Source: Reticulitermes speratus (taxonomy: Eukaryota > Arthropoda > Insecta > Blattodea > Rhinotermitidae). From it: DNA of 64,000 nt. Both the position numbers and the translations under genes were made by a program. How positions within the stretch are numbered: position 1 is the first letter of the stretch; each line of letters opens with the position of its first letter. The notes beneath the pieces are model-generated. The model worked only from the letters and a program-made list of their open reading frames with translations, made no database searches and had not been told where the DNA came from. Location of the stretch: the NCBI GenBank assembly GCA_021186555.1, contig JAJKFL010000008.1:16795936-16859935 (forward strand). The letters are read 5' to 3'. Positions 33,236-45,163 of the stretch are shown here, in pieces.

Positions 33236-34590
33236 GAACTTAGAGTATATTTCTGTACGTAACGTTAACCCTAATTGCACATATTTCATACACTGATCTG
33301 TCGTGAAAACTGACGTCATGGAAAAAGTGTCTATGGTCATTTTCAAATATCGTGTGTTTGTCCACCTTTTTCCACCTCTGAGTGCACAATCTCGAAATAC
33401 GTAACTCATTGGAGCAAATTCCTGATTGAGAAGCTAATAGGTTCGAATGGAGTGTGATGCAGCATCAGTGGGTGTTTCGAGATAAAGTAGTGGTCTCACT
33501 TTCTAGGGTCAAACTGTCCAATTTACAGCTAGTACTCAGACACACATGATTATTCCTAATATGTCAGTACATCCAAAAGAACAAAAATAAATCAACCTTC
33601 ACTTACATGTTAGGTCGAGGACAAGGACCTCACATGACACGTAACGAAAGATGAAAATAAATGGATAAAATACGAACTGTATTAGTGCAAAATAAATATA
33701 ACGTAAAACGGGTTTAAATATCAAAAATTGCAGTATATTAAAAAATTCAAAGATTTGAAGATGAGAAGAAAGCAATGTATAAAGGTTTCCTACTGTGACA
33801 AACGTATTCCCGTCGTAACAATTATATTCAGAAACACCAAAATTAGAATAATCTTTGGTGCAGATAAAACCATCAAACATAAAGTAGGAATAAGCCTCAA
33901 ATACATTAATATAACAGTAGTGATATCTATTAACTAACATGTAAAATTCCCGGGACCATGTATACGATATGAAGCATCAGGCAGATAAATCAACATTTTC
34001 AAAACACGTACTAGAGGATATACACGATGAATGTGATAGAATTTATGAAATATTGGACATGGTAAAGATAATTCCAAACGGGTTTCTGATAAATATTTAA
34101 GAGATTTTTGTGTGTGTATAGAAAGAACCATCTGCATTATAAGCGGATGCTCATTTTGCCTGACTGGTCGGTTATCAAAATAGGCATAATCGAGACTCAT
34201 TTAAAGGGAAGGGCGTAACATCTGATAACAGGAAGACACCGTACCAGTCAAGCAGCGCTACAGTAAACACTCACGGCAGTCATATCCACCAAACCTCTGT
34301 TCCTTAATGTAGGAACAGTACTGCCACAAAGTGAAAGTGAAAACCGCAACATTGTGCCGTACAGTGATCAGTACTGTAAACACAGTATAAGAAGGAACAG
34401 AGTGCATATAAAAACTGTAATATTGGAAAAAGGCGTAACAAAGTGCGACAACAAAAATAGTAAGGCTGAAATAAGAAAACCATGAACAAAGGTGAATATA
34501 GTGACTGCAAGATATGAACACAATAACTTTACAAAAACTACACTTACGTGCAGCACCAGAACAACAAAAGGAGGGCCAACAAGAAAAACA
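33236..34590. other. no gene seen
   Basis: AT-rich. Several minus frames of 88-121 codons (33599-34623) are rich in Phe/Tyr/Leu/Cys, as expected from AT-rich DNA, and show no domain. Confidence 0.4.
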
Positions 34591-35260
34591 ACATTCAGCA
34601 GCAGATTGTGTTAATAAACTCACAACACTCAGCAGCAGCAGATTGTGTTAATAAATTCACAACACTCAGCTGCAGATTGTGTTAATAAGTTCACAGCACT
34701 CAGCAGCAGATTGTGTTATAATAAACTCACAGCACTCAGCAGCAGCAGATTGTGTTAATAAACTCACAACATTCAGCAGCAGATTGTGTTAATAAACTCA
34801 CAACATTCAGCAGCAGATTGTGTTAATAAACTTACAACATTCAGCAGCAGATTGTGTTAATAAACTTACAACATTCAGCAGCAGATTGTGTTATAATAAA
34901 CTCACAACACTCAGCTGAAGATTGTGTTAATAAACTCACAACATTCAGCAGCAGATTGTGTTAATAAACTTACAATATTCAGCAGCAGATTGTGTTAATA
35001 AACTCACAACATTCAGCAGCAGATTGTGTTATAATAAACTCACAACACTCAGCAGCAGCACATTGTGTTAATAAACTCACAACATTCAGCAGCAGATTGT
35101 GTTAATAAACTCACAACATTCAGCAGCAGATTGTGTTAATAAACTCACAACATTCAGCAGCAGATTGTGTTAATAAACTCACAACATTCAGCAGCTGATT
35201 GTGTTAATAAACTCACAACACTCAGGGCAACACTATAAAATTGTGTTAATATTTTCATGA
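34591..35260. repeat. 34-bp minisatellite, about 18 copies
   Basis: Unit: CATTCAGCAGCAGATTGTG then TTAATAAACTCACAA. I count 18 good units and one degraded unit at the right end. A variant with TTATAATAAA and CACTCAG recurs in units 4, 9 and 13 (34716, 34891, 35029), so the array carries a loose higher-order period of four to five units. Confidence 0.97.
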
Positions 35261-37524
35261 GCGGAATAAATTGGTGACAGAGCACAACTACTTAGGTCCA
35301 AGTAAGCCTGTGAATAATAAAGCAATTTAAATACAATTAGGTATTTTAAATATTCATATAGATAATTTTTAATATTTTAGTATCACAGGATAAATACTGG
35401 TAAAATATTCATAAATGCAGTATTATTGACACTGACTATGATACCGTAGATAACCTAATAGCGTCTGTGATATGTAGTAAAGATCACTGAATGGCTTAAC
35501 TTGTGTAATTGTATAAAATTATATTATGAATCGTTCATGGTTGGTCAGTGCAGGCGGCAGTGCTGTGTCGATTGTCGACACGCGAACGTTCTGTGTCATT
35601 ATAAAATATATACACGCTGAAACAATTTTTTATTCTCCCTGTTGGAAGTCTCGTATTTGCTCACATAATTTTCGTCGTCTGGTTTACCGAAGTAAATGAA
35701 CTATGTTCTATTTTCTCTCCGGTTCATTTCAACTAATTTATTTTACACCACTTTGCTTCAAACACCTGTTTTATCTATTCCGAAAGGTTTTCTGGAGCAC
35801 TTTTCATGATATTCACTACCAAACAGCGTAAAGAATGATAAGGAGTATTATACTAGATACATAGTGATACGTCATAGTGCACAAAATTGGAAAATCATAA
35901 TTCATGCTGCGAATATTATTAACAGATGATTTGTATTTAAAAAGTTTAATAGTTCTAACATCCGTAGTATCACACTCCAAAAGAATAACGTATTTCCACC
36001 ATTATTACTTAAATTAATAATAGCTATTTATAATTACAGACACTCCCCGACTTACTCAATTTCAAGTGACGCAATTTCAGACTTACGCATTTTTTTTAAA
36101 AATTAAGAAATGAAATAATAACATTTTTGAAACGCGCGCCGAATTCTTGTTTGCGGAAACCGGATTGTGTATCCGCATTCAGACAGCGCAATTCACCGTA
36201 AACACTAACATAACACAGTTGGCGGGTGGGGGGGAAGTGTCTGTTGTGGCTGATGAGGTTCCAATGTGTTAAGAGTTTGGATTTGAGATTGACTCCGTTG
36301 TGTATACACACATAGTTGACCATATGCATGCTCAGTACCGAATGCGCAAAAATCGATTTGCACTGGACATTCCGCATCATAACTACTGCGAAAATACTGA
36401 AGTGTGTGTATTTAATAATTACATGTAAGAAAGTTATAATTGAGAAGCTAATAGTGGCTCGACCAGTAAAGAAATATCGTTTCTTCTGTTGAATCAGAAG
36501 ATTCTGTACCATGTTTAAAGATTTAGAGACTGGGTTTAGTCTTAAAATAGTTCATTCCAGTCCACACCATCATACTGTATTATTCTGGCAGTCTACGACT
36601 TCCTGTTCTATGCCACATATCCGACGCTCCTCGATCTTCCTTGATTTTTCGCTCTGATATTTTCTGAATAGTATCCTACAAATTATCGTACTTCTCATTA
36701 TGTCATTTTCTCTATCCATCTGTTAATGCCCCTGTCTTAGCTGTCCTGAACTCTACAATGAAATTTAGATTTTCATAAAAGCGGAAAGTTCCTTACTGAT
36801 TGAGGACCTATTAGATCCTCAAGGAGGACTCTGCACTAGACAGTTAATTGTTCTTAGATCCAAATACCCTTTCTAGCACTCCTCTCTCCAGCGCTTTCAA
36901 TGTAAACAAAGTTAAAATGTGTTTGCAACGACGGTGTATACCATAAACATGACGCTATTTTGGAAATTTTTATCGACTTCGTTTTTTTCCCACCACAACG
37001 TCTCATAAATTGATTTCTGTCTGTTATCAAGTATATATGAGTACGGTGTTTGAAACCAGCTCTCTCCGATGAGCCTAACTGGGTAGAAAACTTCGTATAT
37101 GCTGGCGGTAACACCCAGTGTCCTAAAAGTGATGTTTGGGAAAACCTATGGCAATGACAACTGTCCAATAAAATAATAGTGTTTACCATTACTCAGCTTT
37201 CACAACTTTCTCGTAAGTGTATCAGATAATCAGAACTGCAGTTTTGTGTATTTCTTTGGTCATTATATTTCTGATTGCAGACTTGAAGACAAAAGAGTCT
37301 GAACTGTATTGTAGCAAGCCCTCCGCGAGTTATGCGTGCTCTGAATTTCTTCGTGAAGCTTACGGTCATTGTCAAATATTTGAAATTCCCATGTTTTTAA
37401 GGGTTATTGCCCATCCTTATATTATTAATTCGAAATTAAGCAAAACAATATTAATAACACATTAATATAACAATTCGACATTTGAGGTTCTTACAACGTT
37501 GTTAAAGTTCAAATATTTTACGAT
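35261..37524. other. no gene seen
   Basis: Unique AT-rich DNA. Near 36040-36095 a degenerate 15-16-bp repeat (CAATTTCAAGTGACG, CAATTTCAGACTTACG) is present. Minus frames of 111-138 codons at 36096-37189 have no recognised domain. Confidence 0.4.
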
Positions 37525-37655
37525 GTTACGCCGAATAGACTGGTAAATACGTACCGACGTTTCGAAGGAATGTAGTGTCTTCTTCTTCAGGGTCAAGCAG
37601 GTTAAGAAAAGGGACTGTTGACTGCTTGACACGACGTAGTAACCCAAAAGACTTC
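37525..37655 (-). repeat. ribozyme-like repeat family, one copy
   Basis: On the plus strand GTTACGCCGAATAGACTGG and GTACCGACGTTTCGAAGG form the outer module. TCTTCTTCTTCAGGGTCAAG and CTTGACACGACGTAGTAACC complete it. It shares the layout of the copies at 11060, 15008 and 38120. The core is annotated separately. Confidence 0.65.
37551..37594 (-). ncRNA. hammerhead-ribozyme-like core (candidate)
   Basis: On the minus strand: ACC then CTGAAGA, an exact match to the hammerhead CUGANGA box. Stem II GAAG/CTTC follows with an 11-nt loop, then GAAA, palindromic ACGT with a GTC triplet, then GGT complementary to the leading ACC (stem I). All conserved blocks are present in order. Stem III could only form between two molecules or two adjacent copies through ACGT, as in dimeric hammerheads. 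This is the best single core in the window. Confidence 0.4.
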
Positions 37656-38119
37656 ATCCCACATTATGATATGTTTATGGAACCCCGTTATTCTTAAGTC
37701 AGAATATTTGCTACTTGGTATCAAATAATTTCTAAGACATTAAGTTTCCTTAACTTACCAGTAGTAACGACGTAAATACCTCAGCCTTACATATAGGTTC
37801 GTTCCAGCCCAGATAATCTCAACATATTGAAGACAAAATTTCAAATTTTGCAATATAAACTACTAGTAAAGATGTTTCTGTAACTTGTGTCCGTATTGCA
37901 CTCAGTGTTTCCATCAGATAGGTCTAGTGTCTCAGTGTTGAATGGAGCGAGTTTTGGTAATGGACGTTCTGAATACAGGACAGTAGTGATTGGACAGGTG
38001 GAACGATGGAAGTGGACATGGCCAAGACGAATGGAACAAGATTCGTACTGACAAAGGCAAACAGATGAACCGAGCTGACAGTCAAACACAGAGAGACGGA
38101 GGACAAAAGGTGTGATGGA
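37656..38119. other. no gene seen
   Basis: Unique sequence. The minus frame of 99 codons at 37841-38140 has no recognised domain. Confidence 0.35.
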
Positions 38120-38345
38120 TGCAGAAATCAATATTTTCACCTAAAGAGCTTTCCCTGGGACGATGGGACGCGTAATTTTAAAGTATTGTTGGCATGCAAG
38201 ATGCGAGGTCTTCAGAAGATGAAGATGTCCGTCGTTTGGGATGTAACACCGTGTAGACTGGTACAAAGGTGCCGACATACAGGAGGAGCTTACTGTATCC
38301 ATCTTCAGAGTAGTCCATTGCTTGAGACATGAAAGTGGCCTGTAC
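38120..38345. repeat. ribozyme-like repeat family, rearranged copy
   Basis: TTTGGGATGTAACACCGTG and TAGACTGGTACAAAGGTGCC are the outer module. On the minus strand near 38260-38320, CTCTGAAGATGGATACAG is followed by CTGTATGTCGGCACC, so ATACAG/CTGTAT would be stem II, but the GAAA block is lost. A second CTTCAGAAGATGAAGATG lies at about 38210. Confidence 0.5.
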
Positions 38346-38934
38346 CGTATTCCTTCACATTTACCACTGACAGATGAGGCAAATCTTTGTGCGAAATTTG
38401 AGGCTGTATAAGCCGCATTGATGAAGATACAAATATTCTGGAATGTTGACGTTTTGGACCATTAAGATGGAAAAAATCTGTAAATTCATCAATGTACAAG
38501 GCATTGTATTTCAAAAACTTGTCTTCAAATCGTCGTCTGTATTCGCTGTATAACAACCTCTACAATCCACCCATAATAGGATACTGATACTATTTTCTGG
38601 GTTTTAACTTACGCCAGTGTTTACTTAGGAACTGAATTAAGCCTTTAAAGACTAAAATTAACCAAAATTATGTTTAATGACTTCCGTTTACATCTCACAG
38701 GGAAAAGCCTGAATCACCATTATAAAAACACGTGAACTAATCCTGGTTAGGGAAATAATCACCACTTACTATCATGATCATCGGAACAGATAAGTACACT
38801 CTGAATAAAATGCAAGATTTTTGGTGTTAAAACTGGCCATACATATAATGACCGCTAGTTTTTAAATGGTTAGTGGGGAGCTTCACGAAAACCACTCTTT
38901 ATCTAATATTAATTAGGGTGTACATATCAAAGAG
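38346..38934. other. no gene seen
   Basis: Unique AT-rich DNA; nothing recognisable. Confidence 0.35.
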
Positions 38935-39135
38935 GGTTAGATGAACGGAGCACGTAGTACTTATGGGAAACGTAAGACATGCATACGGAACTATGGTAAA
39001 AAAACCTCAAGAGAAGAGAAAGCGTTTGATGCCTAAGCGTCGATAGAAGATAATATTAAAATGTACTACTATATTAAAGATAAGATAGAAAAGCGTGGAC
39101 TGGATTTATCTGGCTCAGACATGTGACATTGGTGG
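38935..39135 (+). pseudogene. LINE (family L) 3' remnant
   Basis: Blocks corresponding to the family L tail are visible: GAACGGAGCACGTAGTACTT ('..EHVV..'), GATAATATTAAAATG ('DNIKM') and GTGGACTGGATT..CTGGCTCAG ('VDWI.LAQ'). The copy is heavily decayed. Confidence 0.6.
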
Positions 39136-40120
39136 GGTTTTATATACATTAAAATAAGCATTCGTATTCCATCAACCGGTCACGGACGATCTGTGCTATT
39201 ATAAGATTCTCGAGGACGTTTAGAGTGGAATTAATAGACTTTGGTTCGGAGTTTGTCAGACATTGTACTACTAAAGTTATGCACAATCCAGACTGCGAAC
39301 ATGTCGACAACACCACCAGTGCTCCCTGAAGGTCGGTACATCTGTATCTGTGTCCCGCATCCACTCATATAAATACCGGAGCTATTTACCGCGTGTGAAC
39401 TTTGCGTGAGATCTCGAATCTTCTCTGTTATCGTAGCCCAGCATAGAACTCGCTTAAATGAACCCACACTTCACTGGTTTCAGTATTTAAAACACAAGAG
39501 AGAAATCGCCACCCCAGGCGCAGAACGGAGTATAAGGCCTCTACACACTACATAACATCCAATTACTCGAATTTAGCGCAAAAATTAACTCCTCCAAATG
39601 CATTCGGCGTTTTGTGTCAAGAATTTTCATTCAACCTCGTGTTAGACACGGAATCGATAATTGTCTATGGTCCCGTTACATAACCATGTCGTGTGTGGTT
39701 ATTTTAACTATTAAAATTCTCCTTTACATATATATTCCATTTTCATAGGCCACAGGGTGTTTCCTTTGGTCGAAGTAATTATAAATTAAATTTTCTTTCC
39801 GTGAATTAGCCGTTAATGTTTATAATGTAGTTCTGATTTGTTGCTAATAGAATAATAATGTTGTTATGACTCAATATTCGGCAGCAAGATCTGTGTTGTC
39901 CAGTAGGTAGCCGAAGAGTCCAGAACATGACCCACATAGTGCCTGTCACTGACAGACATCCTCGCGCCTATCATTCGTCCTAATGTTTCCAATGTGTTTG
40001 CGTTAGGCAGTACAGTCAGCTTAAGACATCTTCTCTGTGGATCAGCGGGCCGCGTAGCTTTCATTTACAATAAAACTGTGTACAATTACATCACCTGAAG
40101 TCGTTTATGATATAACAACA
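39136..40120. other. no gene seen
   Basis: Unique sequence without recognised repeats. Minus frames of 66-78 codons lack known domains. Confidence 0.4.
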
Positions 40121-40161
40121 TTGAACCTGATGATGGTTTCTTAGAACACCGAAACGCTTCA
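40121..40161 (+). ncRNA. hammerhead-like motif, separate from the main family
   Basis: CTGATGA at 40127-40133, then GGT/ACC and TTC/GAA pairs closing a TTA loop (40135-40150, one bulged C), then GAAAC at 40151-40155. TGAA (40122-40125) can pair with TTCA (40158-40161) as stem I around a bulged C. No clear NUH triplet with stem III is formed. A chance match over about 40 nt remains quite possible. Confidence 0.2.
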
Positions 40162-40344
40162 GTAGCTAATGTAAAGCAGATTGATGACACTTAATTTGTT
40201 GCAATTGTACGTGATTGTACTTTACATTATCGTGTTAGTCAACAGTATGTAGCATTGCCCTCCCTTACCCCACGTCCCGGTTGCCCGTGCACTGTGTGTA
40301 TATGTTGAACATGTGAGGTAACGTTTTCCCAGTCCACGCCATGA

Positions 40345-40470
40345 AGTCATATAGGAGGAATAGAAGTATAGGTGTAGTCATTATTAACTTCGGCTCTTGC
40401 GGGAGGCAAGTGGTAAACTTCACGCACCTGCCACTTTAGCCCACGGCAAAAAAAAAACTCGGTAAGCATT
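40345..40470 (-). mobile_element. tRNA-derived SINE, family B, 3' fragment
   Basis: The reverse complement of the family B 3' half: GCCATGAAGTCATATAGG, TTAACTTCGGCTCTTGCGGG and GCACCTGCCACTTTAGCCC. The A-rich stretch GGCAAAAAAAAAACTCGG follows. Confidence 0.6.
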
Positions 40471-40910
40471 GAACGTATGTGTTGAGGTGAGAAGAAAAGA
40501 CTGATACTAAGGGTGAGAAGGCACGAGTCGTGCGATGTTCACTATATAGCACGTGCTATAGTAGGAAAGAGGCGAACGAGGTCATGTTTCGTGTAGGGAT
40601 TAGGCAAGGAAGGGGGAAACTTTCTTGCTGTCAGCATGCACCGATGCCGGCACGGTACAGGAATCAGCAGTGATACCTGCAGAAATATATGTTATTACCA
40701 ACGAAACAAATCCTGCGTGCGTAAAAAGGGATTTTCTCAGTAATGCTTTTAAAATTCTATCCACGACGACAATTTAGCTCTTAGGGTGTTAAAAATGGCG
40801 TCTGAGCGTAGCATAAGCTGTAGTGCAAGGGCTGCTGTTGGCGCAGGGGGAACTGCCGTTGATATCGGCTCCTGCTAACAGAGAAGTGCTGTCGGACAGG
40901 AACACGACGG
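40471..40910. other. no gene seen
   Basis: Unique-looking sequence leading into the tandem array. Confidence 0.35.
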
Positions 40911-41165
40911 CGATGCTGATGTAGACTGCAAGCTCTGGTGTGTTAAGATGGTGTGCCACTGCGATGCTGATGTAGACTGCAAGCTGTGGTGTGTGATGAT
41001 GTGCCACTGCGATGTTGATGTAGACTGCAAGCTGTGGTGTGTTAAGATGGTGTGCCACTGCGATGCTGATGTAGACTGCAAGCTGTGGTGTGTGATGATG
41101 TGCCACTGCGATGTTGATGTAGACTGCAAGCTGTGGTGTGTTAGATGGTGTGCCACTGCTCTTTA
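40911..41165. repeat. alternating 51/48-bp minisatellite, five units
   Basis: CGATGYTGATGTAGACTGCA starts at 40911, 40962, 41010, 41061 and 41109, giving spacings 51, 48, 51, 48. The higher-order period is 99 bp. Unit types differ in GTTAAGATGG versus GATGATG and in GCTG versus GTTG. Both lengths are multiples of three and both strands stay open: plus 40948-41166 (72 codons, Cys/Asp/Trp-rich, 'CHCDADVDCKLWC' type) and minus 41172-40789 (127 codons, 'TPQLAVYISIAVAHH' type). No start context, splice signal or known domain supports a gene. Candidate coding exon status is possible but unproven. Confidence 0.95.
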
Positions 41166-44100
41166 ACGGCATTCGTCCATCCTTGACCAGCAGGATTAAA
41201 ACATCAGGGGAACACAGTCAACGGCTGTCTCTCTGCCACGGGGAGGGAGGGGGGGGTGCGGCCCAGGGTCTACTGGGAAAGGGATACGATAATCTAGACT
41301 CAGCTACATAAAGCCACAGTCATTTTGCTACTCTTTTCGTTAAGCAAATTCCATCTTTATAACCTGATGGTCAGTAAGCCCTTTAATACAATCCTTAAGT
41401 TCATTATCGTGTTCCCCAAAATCGTGCAACTGAACCCTGCACACAGGCAGAAGAATCTAGTCTTAGCCGCCTAAATTTTTTTGCCACGATAACATTTTAT
41501 TATTTTCATTTCATTCTGTGCGCAACTCCCCAAAGTGATATATTCTCTCCGTATTTTCCGACTAAAATTATGTAAGCATTTTTATTACGCCATATGTGGT
41601 ACACGCCCTACCCGTCCAATGCCTTTGATTTTTTACCGAAATAATATTCGTGCCACAAAATTAAAATCAAATACGTGAAAGGTCTGTTCGTTATAATTTG
41701 AAATCAATGTATAAAGGCCTTCAAATAATTATGACTACTTGCACAGTATATAAACACTCAAATAACTAGTGTAAATCTTCATAATGAGTGTTCGTAATCG
41801 CATTAACATTTATTTTGTAATAAGTAACTTTTACGTATACGTATTATGAAGTCGTACTAAATAGGAGAACCACACGAGGAGCTCTGTTACACGTTACGAT
41901 CTTCATTACCTGTTTGTAAATCTGTTAGAACACAGTTCAGTAATCAAGGCTAATTCGCCGCCAGCGGCTGAGCGCGTGTTCATAAGCTTCGAGGCATCTC
42001 TAAGTCACTGAGGTTTTATTGGAGCGTGTGCATTGATATTCTGGCCTGCAAATTGATATATTGATATGACGCAATAAATAGGCGACATTCATTGCCTATT
42101 AACGTTTTAGAACAGGTGACAGCGGCCATAATAGGACACATAGTGGTTGAAAGTGGTACAAGGAATTGATGGAAGCACTTGTGATGTTCGTTGAATGAAG
42201 TTAGCCCTCGGGAAGCGAAACTCATTTGTCTTGATTCTGCTTTTCTCATCCCCTCGCTGCCAAGTGTTGATGGGAAGGAAAGAAGTATCAAGGGGAGAGA
42301 CAGAGAAAATTACATTTCTCTTTGACATCAGAATCGGGCGATTTTCCTCCATTCTGTAACCGTCTAACGCGACCACAGCAGTGGATACCCACGTGGATAT
42401 CCATGAAAGTAAAAAAAGAATAATTGAAACGAATTATAAAGAATGGCTCCCCATACAGATAATTTTCATTGCTTAGAGTTGCACAATGTGATTACATCTG
42501 CATGAGCGAACTCCCTTATTTGAAGGCATTTGCATACGCTGCGGGTTATCTTTTGTTGAATCTTGATTGGCTCGTCGAAGTCTTTCACAGATGGTGTGCG
42601 TGATAAGTACTATAAGAGAAATTTAATAAAATGATATGTAAAGGACGTCTGGAGTCCAGACTGCCATCAGTAGTGGAGAAAGTTATTGTACTTTAAACGA
42701 AATACAGTTACAAGAAAAAATGTTTCGCCTTCGTGGCTAATTTGTGTCTGGTTACGCCCTTCTGCATTCATTTCCGTTTAGTGTCTGAATTACGACTGTT
42801 TCTTCCCCGCACGTGCCTTTGTGGACAGGGACAAATTTGCGTCTTTCTGACGTTCCATTCCGTGGAAATTGGCTTTGAATATTTTCTTTTTTGGAAAAAT
42901 TGTGTCTTATAATGTATGAAAACGGTGATAAATTGTGACGTGTAAAACTACAACACTGATCCTATTTATAGCGAGCACACGAACAAGTCAGATTTCGATC
43001 CCTTATCACCTTTGAAATCATTTGAACCCTTTTTATTTCATTTCCTAGGGCTGATATGTGGCATGCTAAATTTTTACAAATGTTTCTACTTTTAGAGGTG
43101 GGGGGTCAAAACTGCCGTAGGAGATTCGGATTGATGCATATGAATGCGCTGAATTAAATTCGTTTTACACCCTATGGAGATAAAACTCTTTGTTACGAAA
43201 TATTTGTTTTTTTTACAAAGGCAAATCTATGCTTGTACCTCTTTCAACATTTTGAAGAATGTCAGTCTCTTCACGTTTCCCAGAGAGGCAAAGGTGAGGA
43301 GGATGAAAGGAACATCCGTGGCAGTGTGAGCCGTAAAACAAAAACATTTACTTAGGACAAAAAGTAAAGAGTGTTCTAAGTAAAACAAAGGAAGGTAAAA
43401 TTGCATCTCTTCTTCTTTAGTGACAAGGATATGATGGTATGTGTGGAATTGGAGGCATAACTCTGCGCATTCTTAATCTCGGAAAGCGATATTGGTGAGT
43501 GGTTAGCTTCATGCGCCGATTTGCACTTAGTGACAATATTAGTGTAATTGTCACATTTCAAATAGCTTTTATCGGCATGATAACTAGCTACATATCTAGT
43601 AAGCAACTTGATTGAAGAGATTTCTTCTTGAGAATCTAATAGTCTTTTCATCTACATAACAAATTTCTCGTTTGTTACGGACCTCATGGTCCAGATTCAC
43701 AATTGCCGGCCGCTGATTCCCATCTCGATCCAGTTGAATGTAGTCCACACCCTCACGAAACATTTATTTAACATCTACATTCACATTATTCCTCATTTCT
43801 GAGTACGTCTCCTAAACAGTTTCTTCTTCCTTTCAAGCTTCTGGCTGAAAGCTGTTTATGCATTTTGTCTCTGTTTTGCCTGCCCCATCGAAATCTACTT
43901 GACTTTTAAGTAATTATATATTTTAACGCGAAAAAAAATTTTTATAGAAGAAGGATAGAACCTTTAAGTCTAGTAATAATATCGATAGGAAATTCTGCTG
44001 ACTGTTGATAGGATACAAGACAAGTTCATAAGATTTGTTCATATCCTATTGTTTTAGAAGTCAAAGTTTTATATTAAAAACTGGAATATTTTCTTTGGAT

Positions 44101-44261
44101 ACGATCTGTAATTACAGATATAATTGCCGTCTCTGACGTTATTGTTTGGTCTTTAGAATTAATTAAAAACCTAAGAATGTCACAAGCAGAGAGACAGAGT
44201 TTTGATTGTAGCATTATACTGAAGCTACGTGTTATGCAGAAGATTACGGCACATTTAATAA
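41166..44261. other. long stretch without recognised gene or repeat
   Basis: About 3 kb of apparently unique sequence. 41245-41256 is a short G-rich run. Two overlapping minus frames (91 and 89 codons, 42016-42376) have a less AT-biased composition but no recognised domain. Confidence 0.4.
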
Positions 44262-44510
44262 AAGCTACCAACGCGGTTTTACCAACACTACGCCTGGGCC
44301 TTGGTTTTCGTACCAATGAAAGGTAATTAAATAAGAATGTTGGCTAGGGATTGGATGGCCGGTGTTCGAATTTCGACAGGGAACATTATTTGTCTTTTCG
44401 CCTTCATCGCCGAACTGCTGGTTAGGCTCGCCAGGCATCATATTCATTTGGTACGGTGAGATCTTTCCCCAGCGGTAAAGCGGCCGAAGCCTGATTTTCG
44501 TGATTCGGTT
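44262..44510 (+). mobile_element. tRNA-derived SINE, family B, diverged
   Basis: B-box-like GGTGTTCGAATTTCG lies near 44360. The body has a TTTGGTACGGTGAGATCTTT segment and CCCAGCGGTAAAGCGGCCG. The 3' portion is missing or eroded after about 44500. Confidence 0.6.
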
Positions 44511-44940
44511 CCATGTTGTGTAGTGGTGTGTTATGCTTCTTTTCTGCAGCCCAATATTTGATGCAATACATCTCATGTAAATTGAGTTACTATATTCAGT
44601 GTCATCATATAAGAACCTTGTATTTATAAAACAAAACATGAATTAATAAAATTAATCTAATGTAATATAATGACCTAAGGAAAATATACGATGCTGGAAT
44701 TGGAAAGGGGAAACATGAAATTTCACTCTCTGGAGAATCCGCGGAGGAAGAAGCTTTGAATAAACCTGTCGCAAGACAAATTACAATGATTGAATGAATG
44801 TCATATTTATTCTGAAGTAACACTGTATGTTTCAGCGTTTTATTACAACGTGTTTACATGTTTTGACTGTACCGTGACGTCTTTAGACTGGAGGGTAGTC
44901 ATATTATTGTTGTTATTATTATTATTATTATTATGCGAGA
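44511..44940. other. no gene seen; (TTA)n run
   Basis: Unique sequence; 44908-44935 is a TTA/ATT trinucleotide run. Confidence 0.4.
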
Positions 44941-45065
44941 TGTGATGTTTCTCATAGCGGTGTTGCTGTATATATAAATATTCTGAGATGTGTCACTGTG
45001 TCCTTGAGCTAGTAATTCCGACGTTTCGAAGGCACAACCGTCCTTCGAAACTTCCATAACTACTC
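44941..45065. repeat. collapsed ribozyme-like inverted pair with hairpin
   Basis: GTTTCGAAGG (45023-45032) and CCTTCGAAAC (45042-45051) form a perfect 10-bp hairpin with a 9-nt loop. CCGACGTTTCGAAGG is the family's core in reverse. The left flank GAGATGTGATGTTTCTCATA may be the outer module. The inner TGAAGA parts are deleted from both cores. Confidence 0.5.
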
Positions 45066-45163
45066 ACACAACGAGATATCGTCGCCCCCCAAAGAGTTAG
45101 ATTTTCAGATTACAGTGAAACCCTGTTATAGCGCCACTCTTTGTTCACCGAAATTTATGGCGG
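45066..45163. other. left part of the SINE C target region
   Basis: Short unique stretch. CCCTGTTATAGCG at about 45121 and TTTATAACAGGG at about 45513, on the far side of the SINE, are near-complementary, so the SINE may have entered an older inverted-repeat element. Confidence 0.3.

Noticed and set aside
32945-33409. 154-codon minus frame as a gene
   Set aside because: It overlaps the reversed SINE D copy, which explains most of it.
33599-34623. Series of Phe/Tyr/Cys-rich minus frames as membrane proteins
   Set aside because: Composition is what AT-rich non-coding DNA gives; no conserved motif and no splice context.
34591-35260. CRISPR-like repeat array
   Set aside because: 34-bp units abut directly without spacers; it is a minisatellite.
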